This document shows, piece by piece, positions 1 through 8,438 of a stretch of 64,000 bases of DNA (its first letter is position 1; each line of letters opens with the position of its first letter). Origin of the DNA: an uncultured Christensenellaceae bacterium (GTDB lineage Bacteria > Bacillota > Clostridia > Christensenellales > UBA3700); the NCBI GenBank assembly GCA_910588015.1, contig CAJUOK010000008.1, forward strand, positions 1-64,000. Reading direction: 5' to 3'. The position numbers and the translations under genes were made by a program. Under the pieces are notes generated by a model that saw only the letters and a program-made list of their open reading frames with translations, was not told the DNA's origin and did not search any database.

Positions 1-2
1 TG

Positions 3-176
3 AAAGACATCAGAAGAGACGCAGGAAGCGAAGGAACAAAAGTCAAAGTCAAGGAAACGGAAGTAATAATCGACGACGCGCAAGCGTATGCGACTGCAAA
101 GAAAATGATAGACTTGAGAGAAGACCAAATAGAGAGATATGCGGAGTATCTCAAAGAACAAAAGGCAATGAGATAA
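3..176 (+). CDS. 3' end of an unidentified gene (partial)
   Basis: An open frame enters from the left edge and ends at TAA (174-176), giving the last 57 residues of a protein. The peptide is highly charged (many K, R, E and D) and ends in a probable amphipathic helix (REDQIERYAEYLKEQKAMR). I do not recognise the family. Native-looking codons (GAC, GCG, GAA) suggest a resident gene. The frame is judged real because it is open to the window edge and followed by a long non-coding stretch. No function is proposed. Confidence 0.45.
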   Translation, partial: KDIRRDAGSEGTKVKVKETEVIIDDAQAYATAKKMIDLREDQIERYAEYLKEQKAMR

Positions 177-250
177 ATTATAGCGAACAAATTAATTAGT
201 GATAGTAAATATCTTTGCTGGTGCAGTAACAATTATTTGATAAATAATTT

Positions 251-327
251 ATGTCATTTCGACCGAAGTGGAGAAATCTAAACAGTATAAATTGGAAGAG
301 ACCTCTCCACTGCGGTCGAGGTGACAT
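251..327. repeat. Palindromic intergenic repeat, copy 1
   Basis: The left arm begins TGTCATTTCGACCGAAGTGG and the right arm ends with the complementary TGCGGTCGAGGTGACA. The arms can form an imperfect stem of roughly 25 bp with a loop of about 18 nt. Related arms recur in other intergenic gaps of this window. It lies in the 177-775 non-coding gap, where I see no gene. Confidence 0.75.
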
Positions 328-349
328 TTATGGTGAAAATACCTTGCTA

Positions 350-417
350 TTTCATATTGAGCGGAAGTCGAAATATCTCAAACGGATTGAGATTTCTCCA
401 CTTCAGTCGAAATGACA
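350..417. repeat. Palindromic intergenic repeat, copy 2
   Basis: The inner arms ATCTCAA / TTGAGAT flank a short ACGG loop. The right arm reads TTTCTCCACTTCAGTCGAAA followed by TGACA, matching the family in copy 1. The left arm is more degenerate. It directly follows copy 1. Confidence 0.65.
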
Positions 418-471
418 AAAAAGTTTTGGCAAAAATGACAAGTTTATAATACTATTGCGAGCATTAATGAT

Positions 472-504
472 AAAACGACTTACATATGCTGTAAGTCGTT
501 TTTG
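472..504. repeat. Strong hairpin, second repeat type (copy A)
   Basis: AAAACGACTTACA (472-484) pairs perfectly with TGTAAGTCGTTTT (490-502) around a TATGC loop, followed by T residues, so it could terminate transcription. A near-copy with the same flanking TTGCTT...ATATTGAT...AGAT sequence lies at 19089-19118, again just downstream of palindromic repeats. That marks it as part of a composite repeat. Confidence 0.7.
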
Positions 505-775
505 CTTATATTATTGATAAGATTTCTCTGCGCGCTGCGCTTGGTTTAAAAGACAATTTTATATTAGTCTGCGTAATATTGATATGTTATAAAAATTTTT
601 TACTATAAAATCTATTTGATTTTAGGTGTTATGGTTAAGATGTTGTATAATTATTGACAGAATCTTGGTAAAAACGTCACAATATTTGCATTTTGTGTAA
701 AAAACGTCCAAAGCGATTGCTATTTATATATATTTAATGATATAGTGATTTATATAAAATTTGTATGGATAAGTA

Positions 776-1594
776 ATGGCAGAGTTTTTTATTAATTTTA
801 CGCACTATATAGACGAGGATGCGCCCGTCAAAATAAGAATGATTGGAGAAACGCAACAAGAAGATAACGTCAGTATAGAGCGTGTAAATTCCGATATTAT
901 GGCGCTTGAGTATATAATTTCCGGCGAGGGAATTTTGGAGATAAACGGTAAAACTTATTATCCCAAAGTCGGGGACGTGTTCTTTCTTAAAAAGGGAAGC
1001 GACCATAAGTATACTTCCAACAAGAAGAACGGTTGGCATAAAATTTGGGTGGTATTCGAAGGCAAACTTATGGAAGAGATGGTCAATATGTATTTGCCAA
1101 AGGATACTTATTTGTTTTCGAATTGTTACGTCGGCAATTACTTTAAAGACATACTTTACTATCTCAAGAATTTCAAAAATAATTATAACAAACTAACCGA
1201 CGGCGTGTCCATAAAACTTTTTGAGATTTTTACTGCGATTAGAGGCAGCGCCGATTCTGTCAAAAAAGTCAGCTTGGCTATGCAAATAAAAGACACTTTG
1301 GATATGATGGTGGAAAGCGAACTTTCGCTTGAGAGTTTGAGCGCGCAGTTCGGATATACAAAGAATCATATAATACATATATTTAAGCAGGCTTTCGGAA
1401 TAACTCCGTACAACTATTTTTTGGAGAGAAAAATCGAGTATGCCAAAGTTTATCTCGACAATTGTTCGCTTTCGATTGCCGAAATTGCTCAAAAGCTGTC
1501 TTTTTCAGACCAACAGTATTTTTCGATATGTTTTAAAAAGATAGTGGGAATTCCTCCGATATCGTATCGAAATAAAAAATTTACCAAAATGTAA
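776..1594 (+). CDS. AraC-family transcriptional regulator
   Basis: A 272-residue protein with the usual two-part AraC layout. The N-terminal half (about 1-150) is a cupin-like sensor domain (EYIISGEGILEINGKTYYPK, then GDVFFLKKGSDH, a typical cupin barrel pattern). The C-terminal 100 residues hold two helix-turn-helix units (LSLESLSAQFGYTKNHIIHI and LSIAEIAQKLSFSDQQYFS...F). The effector is probably a sugar or related small molecule, as for most of this class, but nothing here identifies it. It is monocistronic. The start at 776 has no good Shine-Dalgarno. It overlaps the stop of a three-codon reading frame (ATG GAT AAG TAA at 765) as TAATG, so termination-reinitiation is possible. A terminator follows at 1659. 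Confidence 0.88.
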   Translation: MAEFFINFTHYIDEDAPVKIRMIGETQQEDNVSIERVNSDIMALEYIISGEGILEINGKTYYPKVGDVFFLKKGSDHKYTSNKKNGWHKIWVVFEGKLMEEMVNMYLPKDTYLFSNCYVGNYFKDILYYLKNFKNNYNKLTDGVSIKLFEIFTAIRGSADSVKKVSLAMQIKDTLDMMVESELSLESLSAQFGYTKNHIIHIFKQAFGITPYNYFLERKIEYAKVYLDNCSLSIAEIAQKLSFSDQQYFSICFKKIVGIPPISYRNKKFTKM

Positions 1595-1658
1595 ACGGTG
1601 CAATGGTTTTTCATTGGCAAAATATGACAAATCTTGCTATATTATGCTTTTAAGTCTG

Positions 1659-1685
1659 CGGCATTTAGTTGAAAATGCCGTTTTA
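1659..1685 (+). terminator. Rho-independent terminator after the araC-type gene
   Basis: CGGCATTT (1659-1666) pairs with AAATGCCG (1673-1680) around a 6-nt loop, followed by TTTT. It separates the AraC regulator from lysS. Confidence 0.75.
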
Positions 1686-1737
1686 ATATGCTAAAATATA
1701 AAATAAACTGCAAACAAACAAAAGAGGTGTATCAATT

Positions 1738-3762
1738 ATGCATTGGGCGGAAACTATAGCGCAAAAGATAATTCAAAAGAATCCTAATAAGGAAGAATAT
1801 GTGTGCGCCGCGGGCATCAGTCCGTCTGGTTCTATTCATATCGGCAATTTCAGAGATATTGCCACAAGCTATTTTGTCGCCAAATCATTGCGTAAAATGG
1901 GTAAGAAGGCAAAATTGCTTTTTTCTTGGGATGAATTTGACAGAATGAGAAAAGTTCCCGTCAACGTTGCCAAGGTGAGAGACGATATGGAAAAATATAT
2001 CGGCTGTCCTTACGTCGACGTACCCAATCCGTTTCCAAATAGTACCGCGGCAAATTATGCGGAGTATTTCGAAAACGAATTCGAAGAGTCTCTCGAAAAA
2101 TTCGGAATCAAAATGGAATTCCGTCATCAAGCTCAAATGTACCGTTCGGGCAAATATAAAGATTACGTTTTGCTTGCCCTCAAAAAGAGAGGAGAGATAT
2201 TCGACATTATAGATTCTCATCGCACGCAAGAAGCGCAAGAAGGAGAACGCGACGCATATTATCCCGTAAGTATCTACTGCCCCAAGTGCGGAAGAGATAC
2301 TACAAAAATTGATAGTCTTTCGGACGATTGCATCAAAGCCAAATACAGTTGTAAGTGCGGCTTTGTCGGCGATTTTGATTTTAGCAAAGACTTCAACTGC
2401 AAGTTGGCTTGGAAGATAGACTGGCCTATGCGTTGGTGTTACGAAGGCGTTGACTTCGAACCGGGCGGAAAGGACCACGCGAGTATCAATGGCAGTTACG
2501 ATACGTCAAAGCATATATCCAAGAAGATATTCGGATATGACGCACCAATATTCCAAGGTTATGAATTTATCGGAATAAGCGATTCCGGCGCTTCGACAGG
2601 CAAGATGTCGGGTTCAAGCGGTCTTAATCTTACTCCCGATACGTTGCTCAAACTGTATCAGCCCGAAGTTTTGCTTTGGTTGTATTCGCGTAACGAACCG
2701 CTCAAGGCTTTCAACTTCTGTCTTGACGACGGTATCTTAAGACAGTATTTTGAGTTTGATAAGATGTATAACGACGTTAAGAACGGAACGGCTAACGAGC
2801 TTACAAAGTCTATAATTGAGCTTGCGACTGTTGAAGGAAGACGTCCCAGTCCCGTGCCGATGGGACTTATAGTTCAACTGGGTTCGGTGGTTAATTTCAA
2901 TCTCAAAATGCTTGAATTGGTCTTTGAGAAGATAGGCACGCCGTTCAAATACGAGGAATTCAAAGACAGGTTGGAAAGAGCTAAATATTGGCTTGAGAAA
3001 TGTTCTCCGCAAGATATGAACAAATTGCGAGTTACGCGTAATTGGGAAATATACGACAGCTTAAACGAACAGGAAAAGCAAGAGATATCGCAGCTTTACG
3101 ATTATCTCAAAAATTCAAGCTACGATTTATCGGAGCTGCAGACTGAATTGTACGCTATTCCCAAGAGAGTTCGCGGACTTACCGTCGAAGATAAGGAGTT
3201 GAAAGCTTGTCAAGGAGCATTTTTCAAAAACGTGTACAAGCTTTTGATAGACAAGGAAAAAGGCCCGAGACTGTATCTATTCCTATACGCAATCGATTCT
3301 TCCAACTATTTGCCGCTGCTTGATTTTTCCTATCCGAAAACAAAAGAGGAAGAAGAGGCGGAAAAAGTCGTAGAGGAAGTCGCGCAGGAAGAAAAGATAG
3401 AATACGGCGAACCCGACCCGTTTGTTCCCGTAAAAGAAGAAGTGGAGATATCCGACTTTGAAAAGATAGATTTGCGCGTTTGCAAGATTACGAAATGTCA
3501 GGAAATACGCAAATCGCACAATTGTTACAAACTCACGCTTTTTGACGGAGAAGGAGAAAGAGTAATAGTATCTTCAATAAAACACTATTACACTCCCGAG
3601 CAGTTGATAGGCAAAAAAATAATCGTCGTTGCAAATCTAAAACCCGTTCGTATTACGGGAGTGACCAGCAACGGTATGCTTGTCGCCGCTACCAACAATG
3701 CGTGCGGCTGTCAAGTGGTATTCGTAGACGACATCGTACCGGAGGGTACCGCAATAAAATAA
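1738..3762 (+). CDS. lysS: Lysyl-tRNA synthetase, class I, with C-terminal tRNA-binding domain
   Basis: Charges tRNA-Lys with lysine. This is the class I (archaeal-type) enzyme, not the common bacterial class II form. The signature HIGN is at residues 34-37 and KMSGS at 289-293. A Cys-rich, probably zinc-binding segment (CPKCGRD...CKCGF) lies at about 182-208. The class I family is usually about 500-530 residues; this protein has 674. The extra part is an acidic linker (EEEEAEKVVEEVAQEE) plus an OB-fold tRNA-binding domain from about residue 569 (SDFEKIDLRV...KKIIVVANLKP...GMLVAA), of the kind found at the C terminus of bacterial MetRS and in Arc1p/EMAPII. The start is set by the ribosome site AGAGGTG. 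Two tRNA-Lys genes (TTT, CTT) lie elsewhere in the window. No T-box is visible upstream. The gene symbol follows common usage for class I enzymes (also called lysK). Confidence 0.93.
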   Translation: MHWAETIAQKIIQKNPNKEEYVCAAGISPSGSIHIGNFRDIATSYFVAKSLRKMGKKAKLLFSWDEFDRMRKVPVNVAKVRDDMEKYIGCPYVDVPNPFPNSTAANYAEYFENEFEESLEKFGIKMEFRHQAQMYRSGKYKDYVLLALKKRGEIFDIIDSHRTQEAQEGERDAYYPVSIYCPKCGRDTTKIDSLSDDCIKAKYSCKCGFVGDFDFSKDFNCKLAWKIDWPMRWCYEGVDFEPGGKDHASINGSYDTSKHISKKIFGYDAPIFQGYEFIGISDSGASTGKMSGSSGLNLTPDTLLKLYQPEVLLWLYSRNEPLKAFNFCLDDGILRQYFEFDKMYNDVKNGTANELTKSIIELATVEGRRPSPVPMGLIVQLGSVVNFNLKMLELVFEKIGTPFKYEEFKDRLERAKYWLEKCSPQDMNKLRVTRNWEIYDSLNEQEKQEISQLYDYLKNSSYDLSELQTELYAIPKRVRGLTVEDKELKACQGAFFKNVYKLLIDKEKGPRLYLFLYAIDSSNYLPLLDFSYPKTKEEEEAEKVVEEVAQEEKIEYGEPDPFVPVKEEVEISDFEKIDLRVCKITKCQEIRKSHNCYKLTLFDGEGERVIVSSIKHYYTPEQLIGKKIIVVANLKPVRITGVTSNGMLVAATNNACGCQVVFVDDIVPEGTAIK

Positions 3763-3812
3763 TCAAAGTACATATGAGGACAAATCGAGAGGAGATGTTG
3801 GAGGGATAGACT

Positions 3813-4793
3813 ATTATCGCCGCATTTAATTGGAATGATTTTGTTCAATGGAGCCAAAGAATTTTCGGAGGGCTCAATCGAGGCGCTGTCACGGCAATAC
3901 TTATAATGTTGTCGGTTTTGATGGCGCTGTTGCTTGTCTTTTTTACGTTGGAGTTGGCAAAAGACGAATCTTATAGAGCTGACGAAAATCAAGAAGATGA
4001 TAATCAACAATTACAGCAAGAGACTCAACAATACGTTAGCGTCGAAGTATTGCCGGTAAGTTCTCGCCAAAATTCCGCAGAAGTCGAAGAAACGACTTTA
4101 AATTGTCAAGAATATAGTTTGCCGCCCGTCGAAGAATTGCAGTCGACGGAAACTTGCGAAGAAAATATTCAAGCCCAAAGCTGCGCGAATACTGCGACTC
4201 AAACGCTTCGCGAAGGCATAGCTCTCGTTTTACCCGAAGAGGATGAAACGCAGGAAGTGGGAGTTAGGTACGACAGAAGTTTTACCGCAAAACTTATTCA
4301 ATCAACAGACGAAGTCAAAGAATGGTACGGCGAAATCAAAAATCATCTTTTGTCGTATAAAAAAGTTCGCGCAAGGACAAGTTGGGGAAGAGAAAGTTAT
4401 CGGGTAGGCAGAGACTGCGTCGCAAGATTGATTATCAAAGGGAAAACTCTTTGCGTGCTTTTGGCAATTATACCGCAGTCTTGTCAAGATACCAAATATA
4501 AAATCGAGGACTTGGCAGATTTGACCAGTTGCAAGGACACGCCTTGCCTTTATCGCATTAAAAGCAAACGCAAACTTAATTACGCTAAAGAACTGATAGA
4601 TATTATTATGGCGGAATATAACGTCGCAACCGTTAAAAACAGGGAAGATGTAGATTATTATATTCCATATGAAGGCACCCTAAATTTAATTAAAAGAGGA
4701 CTTATCAAACGGAAGATAGTGGAAAAGCGCGCCGACTTTTTGACGAAAATCAATATTCCGTCGGGCAACGGAGATAAAATTGACGTTGCGTAA
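3813..4793 (+). CDS. Membrane-anchored conserved protein of unknown function, probable ATT start
   Basis: The frame is open from 3810. The only good ribosome site (GGAGGG, 3800-3805) sits 7 nt before ATT at 3813, while the first ATG (3906) has no ribosome site and would fall inside the membrane segment. With the ATT start the protein has 326 residues. It has an N-terminal segment of about 30 residues, one transmembrane helix (AVTAILIMLSVLMALLLVFF), an acidic Gln/Glu-rich linker, and a C-terminal domain of about 170 residues (DRSFTAKLIQS...SYKKVRARTSWGRESYRVGR...CLYRIKSKRKLNYAKELID). That domain looks like an uncharacterised one I associate with Clostridia, but I cannot name it. It lies 50 nt after lysS on the same strand and may be cotranscribed. 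Confidence 0.7.
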   Translation: MIAAFNWNDFVQWSQRIFGGLNRGAVTAILIMLSVLMALLLVFFTLELAKDESYRADENQEDDNQQLQQETQQYVSVEVLPVSSRQNSAEVEETTLNCQEYSLPPVEELQSTETCEENIQAQSCANTATQTLREGIALVLPEEDETQEVGVRYDRSFTAKLIQSTDEVKEWYGEIKNHLLSYKKVRARTSWGRESYRVGRDCVARLIIKGKTLCVLLAIIPQSCQDTKYKIEDLADLTSCKDTPCLYRIKSKRKLNYAKELIDIIMAEYNVATVKNREDVDYYIPYEGTLNLIKRGLIKRKIVEKRADFLTKINIPSGNGDKIDVA

Positions 4794-5202
4794 TTTGTAG
4801 ACGAGCAAAGGATTTATAGTTTATATTTTGAAATTAAATAGAAGCTGTCGGTAAGTTTTTTGCTTGGATTCTAAATCAGTTATATTAATATTATTATTTA
4901 ACATATATTATTGCGTTGAATTTGCGAACCGTTTTGAAAGCAGTCGCAATTCGGCGCAATTTTTTAAAAATACGATTAAATTTTGCCGTATATAAGATGA
5001 TACGACGTCAACCGGTCAAATTAATTTGCCTATTAAATAATGAAAAAACTAACGAGTTTGATTTAATAGTTTTTATTTCCATAAATTGTATCTTCATAAT
5101 CTGCAAAGACTTTGCATATCCGAACATAATAACGTAAGAAGACGTATACGAAATTCGCAGTCGAAAAAAATCAAAAATATTTATGCCAAGAGTAAAAAGC
5201 AT
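4794..5202. other. Intergenic gap without a supported gene
   Basis: About 400 nt of AT-rich sequence. A 73-codon frame on the plus strand lacks a ribosome site and any recognisable composition. No repeat of the window's families and no terminator with a T-tract was found. The right end holds the pflB promoter. Confidence 0.5.
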
Positions 5203-5231
5203 TTGACAAAGCACAATATTTTGCCTATACT
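5203..5231 (+). promoter_or_regulatory. Promoter of pflB-pflA
   Basis: TTGACA (5203-5208), a 17-nt spacer, then TATACT (5226-5231), a near-consensus sigma-A promoter. The leader to the pflB ATG is about 38 nt and carries AGGAG at 5263-5267. No Rex-type palindrome like those at adhE was found here. Confidence 0.85.
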
Positions 5232-5275
5232 TTAAGAGCATTACACAATATATTGTTGATAAAGGAGAATTTGCA

Positions 5276-7504
5276 ATGAAATTCGAACAGTGGAACGGAT
5301 TTAAAGAAGGCGCGTATCAAGACAAGATTGACGTAAGAGAATTTATAAATCTCAACTACACTCCGTACGAGGGAGATAAGTCGTTTTTGTCGGGACCAAC
5401 CGAGCGCACTAAAAAGGTTATGGGGAAGGTAAACAAGCTCCTCAAAAAGGAAATGGACAAGGGCGGAGTGCTTGACGTCGATACAAAACGCGTATCGGGA
5501 TTGTTGGCTTACGACGCAGGATATATCGATAAAGACCTTGATATAATAGTTGGTTTTCAGACTGACGAACCGCTGAAAAGAGGAGTCAATCCTTTTGGCG
5601 GTATCAGAATGGCAAGACAGGCTTGCGAGGCTTACGGTTATAAACTTTCGGATGAGATAGAAGAGAACTTTAAGTATTCTACGACTCACAACGACGGCGT
5701 ATTCAGCGTATATACGGACGAAATGAGAGCCGCAAGAAAAGTCGGCATAATCACCGGACTTCCCGACGCTTACGGCAGAGGACGTATAATAGGCGATTAC
5801 AGAAGAGTTGCGCTTTACGGAGTGGATTTTCTTATCGAAAACAAAAAAGCAGACAAGATTAGATACGGACAAAACGATATGTCCGAAGAAAATATAAAGT
5901 GTCTTGAGGAACTTCATCAGCAGATTAAGGCTCTTGAGGACCTTAAGGGTATGGCGTTGAAATACGGATATGATATTTCTCAACCTGCAAGCAATGCAAA
6001 AGAGGCTATACAGTGGCTTTATTTTGGATATTTGGCTGCGATTAAGGAGCAGAACGGCGCGGCTATGAGTCTCGGCAGAACGTCTACTTTCCTTGATATA
6101 TATATCCAAAGAGATATGGAAAAAGGTATATTGACCGAAGAGCAAGCGCAGGAGCTTATGGACGATTTTGTCATCAAGCTTCGTCTTTCAAGACAGCTTC
6201 GTACTCCCGAATATAACGATTTGTTCGGCGGAGACCCGACTTGGACAACTGAGAGCGTGGGCGGTATGAGTAACGACGGCAGAACGCTCGTCACCAAGAA
6301 TTCTTTCAGAATGCTCAACACGCTTTATACTTTGGGTAGCGCGCCGGAGCCTAACTTGACGATACTTTGGTCTGACAAATTGCCTGATAACTTCAAGAAA
6401 TTCTGCGCGCAGGTATCTATCGACACAGATTCTATTCAGTATGAAAACGACGATTTGATGCGTCCGATGTACGGCGACGATTATGCGATAGCTTGTTGCG
6501 TATCGGCAATGCAAGTCGGCAAACAAATGCAGTTTTTCGGCGCGAGATGCAACCTTGCAAAACTTCTTCTTTTGACGTTGAATGGCGGTAAGGACGAGAA
6601 TATGGGCATACAGGTTGCTCCAGTAGGAAAGCAATTCGTAGGCAAATTAAATTATGACGAGGTAATGGAAGCCTTCGACAAATACTGCGCTTGGTTGAGC
6701 AAACTTTATATCAACACGCTCAACGTAATTCACAGAATGCACGATAAGTACGCTTATGAAAAGATACAGATGGCGTTGCACGACACCGAAGTTACTAGAT
6801 TTATGGCTTGCGGAGTTGCGGGACTTTCGGTTATTGCAGACTCTTTATCTGCAATTAAATATGCTGAAGTTACTCCTATATACGGCGAAGGCGGACTTAT
6901 CACAGACTTTGAAATTAAGGGCGATTTCCCAAAATACGGCAACGACGACGACAGAGTAGACGCTATTGCCGTAGAAGTATTGACGAAATTCAGCGACGAG
7001 CTCAAAAAGACTCCGACTTACAGAGGTTCTCAACACACGCTGTCGGCATTGACTATCACGTCCAACGTCGTATACGGTAAGAAGACGGGTTCTACGCCCG
7101 ACGGCAGAAAGAAAGGCGAACCTTTTGCTCCCGGAGCAAATCCTATGCACAACAGAGAAACTTGCGGAGCTTTGGCATCTCTCAATTCGGTGTCCAAATT
7201 GCCGTATAACTGTTGTCAAGACGGTATTTCCAACACCTTCTCTATATTGCCCAACGCTTTGGGCGAGAATTCCGACAAGAGAGTATCCAATCTTTCTGAT
7301 ATGCTCAACGGATATTTCGAAAACGGCGGTCATCATCTCAACGTCAACGTTCTTGACAGAGAAAAACTCGTTGCGGCAATGGAAAATCCCGAGATGTATC
7401 CCAATATAACAATTCGTGTGTCGGGATATGCGGTCAACTTCCATAAGCTTTCCAAGCCGCAGCAGCTCGAGGTCTTGAAGAGGACTTATCATGGAGAAAT
7501 GTAA
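5276..7504 (+). CDS. pflB: Formate C-acetyltransferase (pyruvate formate-lyase)
   Basis: Splits pyruvate plus CoA into acetyl-CoA and formate by a glycyl-radical mechanism, the main anaerobic route from pyruvate in fermenters. At 742 residues it matches the family. The adjacent active-site cysteines are Cys407-Cys408 (AIACCVSAM) and the radical glycine is Gly717 in RVSGYAV near the C terminus. It starts at ATG after AGGAG with 8-nt spacing. Its 3' end overlaps the start of pflA by 14 nt, so enzyme and activase are translated together. The acetyl-CoA made here is the substrate of adhE just downstream. Confidence 0.97.
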   Translation: MKFEQWNGFKEGAYQDKIDVREFINLNYTPYEGDKSFLSGPTERTKKVMGKVNKLLKKEMDKGGVLDVDTKRVSGLLAYDAGYIDKDLDIIVGFQTDEPLKRGVNPFGGIRMARQACEAYGYKLSDEIEENFKYSTTHNDGVFSVYTDEMRAARKVGIITGLPDAYGRGRIIGDYRRVALYGVDFLIENKKADKIRYGQNDMSEENIKCLEELHQQIKALEDLKGMALKYGYDISQPASNAKEAIQWLYFGYLAAIKEQNGAAMSLGRTSTFLDIYIQRDMEKGILTEEQAQELMDDFVIKLRLSRQLRTPEYNDLFGGDPTWTTESVGGMSNDGRTLVTKNSFRMLNTLYTLGSAPEPNLTILWSDKLPDNFKKFCAQVSIDTDSIQYENDDLMRPMYGDDYAIACCVSAMQVGKQMQFFGARCNLAKLLLLTLNGGKDENMGIQVAPVGKQFVGKLNYDEVMEAFDKYCAWLSKLYINTLNVIHRMHDKYAYEKIQMALHDTEVTRFMACGVAGLSVIADSLSAIKYAEVTPIYGEGGLITDFEIKGDFPKYGNDDDRVDAIAVEVLTKFSDELKKTPTYRGSQHTLSALTITSNVVYGKKTGSTPDGRKKGEPFAPGANPMHNRETCGALASLNSVSKLPYNCCQDGISNTFSILPNALGENSDKRVSNLSDMLNGYFENGGHHLNVNVLDREKLVAAMENPEMYPNITIRVSGYAVNFHKLSKPQQLEVLKRTYHGEM

Positions 7505-8165
7505 GGCGAGGATAGATTCGCTCTACAACGGTTCGGCAGTCGACGGCAAGGGACTGCGTTGCGTGGTATTTTTCACAGGTTGCAATATGCGCTGCGGATT
7601 TTGCCACAACCCCGAGACTTGGACGGAGAAGGGAAGAGAAATTTCCTTATCCGAACTTGTTGCGAGGATAAAACGATATAGGAGTTATATTAAAAACGGC
7701 GGCGTCACCCTATCGGGCGGCGAGCCGTTTTTGCAAGCAAAGTTTTGCATAGAACTTGTTAAAGAGCTTCACAAAGAAAACATCGGCGTTATTATAGAGA
7801 CCAACGGGCTTATCGTCGACAAAGAATTGATAGAACTTTGCGACGGAATTAGATTGGATATAAAAAATCAAGACGCTCCGATAGACGGCAAAGTATTCGA
7901 ATTTTTAAAATATTGTCAATCTTGCGACAAATTCGTCACTATGACCAATGTGCTTGTGCCGTCTCTAAACGATACGCAGCAAAAATTAAGCGTACTTAAG
8001 ACGTTAAAACAAGAATTTTCTTGCATTAAAGAATTAAAATTTTTGGCGTTCAGAAAGCTTTGCGAAAGCAAGTATCAGCGCTTAAATATGCCTTTTCCAT
8101 ATGAAAAATACCGAGAGGGAAGCAGAGAAGACTTGCAAAAAGCTTATGAATTCTTGGAATCATAG
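7491..8165 (+). CDS. pflA: Pyruvate formate-lyase activating enzyme (radical SAM)
   Basis: Generates the glycyl radical on PflB using S-adenosylmethionine and a [4Fe-4S] cluster. The cluster cysteines are Cys31, Cys35 and Cys38 (CNMRCGFC), followed by HNPETW, which is typical of PFL activases. GGVTLSGGEPFLQ is the SAM-binding GGE region. At 224 residues it is slightly short for the family (about 240-250), with no obvious missing part. It starts inside the last codons of pflB (14-nt overlap), indicating translational coupling. No terminator follows before the adhE promoter region. Confidence 0.95.
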   Translation: MEKCKARIDSLYNGSAVDGKGLRCVVFFTGCNMRCGFCHNPETWTEKGREISLSELVARIKRYRSYIKNGGVTLSGGEPFLQAKFCIELVKELHKENIGVIIETNGLIVDKELIELCDGIRLDIKNQDAPIDGKVFEFLKYCQSCDKFVTMTNVLVPSLNDTQQKLSVLKTLKQEFSCIKELKFLAFRKLCESKYQRLNMPFPYEKYREGSREDLQKAYEFLES

Positions 8166-8193
8166 CAACAGCGAAATAAATAAATCCGTGTTT

Positions 8194-8211
8194 TTGTTAA
8201 AATTTTAACTA
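8194..8211. promoter_or_regulatory. Rex-type operator, upstream site
   Basis: TTGTTAA-AATT-TTAACTA, one mismatch from the palindromic Rex consensus TTGTTAANNNNTTAACAA. It lies 27 nt upstream of the adhE -35 box. Rex is the NADH/NAD+-sensing repressor of fermentation genes in Gram-positive bacteria. No rex gene is in the window. Confidence 0.72.
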
Positions 8212-8237
8212 TTTTTAAAAAATGTATATTGTTTTTG

Positions 8238-8266
8238 TTGACACGCTTCTCACAATCGTATAAAAT
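8238..8266 (+). promoter_or_regulatory. Promoter of adhE
   Basis: TTGACA (8238-8243), a 17-nt spacer, then TAAAAT (8261-8266). The predicted start is near 8273, leaving a leader of about 165 nt. Rex-type operators lie on both sides. Confidence 0.82.
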
Positions 8267-8281
8267 GTATGTGTTGCCATA

Positions 8282-8299
8282 TTGTTAAAATTTTAACAA
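8282..8299. promoter_or_regulatory. Rex-type operator, perfect palindrome
   Basis: TTGTTAA-AATT-TTAACAA, an exact 18-bp match to the Rex consensus palindrome. It begins about 9 nt downstream of the predicted adhE transcription start, a position where bound repressor should block the polymerase. Confidence 0.85.
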
Positions 8300-8438
8300 A
8301 TACGGCAAAATACCTAAAAATATGAACTTTATTATGAAAATCGGATATAATCAATGGCAAACCGACTTTCGCGAGAATAAACTCATTAAAGGTATGCAAA
8401 ATAAATACAGATAAAATTTTTAAAGGATGGAATATAAA

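Noticed and set aside
251..417. CRISPR-like array
   Set aside because: The repeats are palindromic arms with irregular spacing and mismatches, not regularly spaced direct repeats with spacers; no cas gene is present.
4916..5137. 73-codon open frame between the ATT-start gene and pflB
   Set aside because: No ribosome site, very AT-rich odd composition, no recognisable domain; sits in a normal intergenic region.
5225..6145. 306-codon minus-strand frame inside pflB
   Set aside because: A shadow of the highly conserved pflB coding strand with no domain and no ribosome site.
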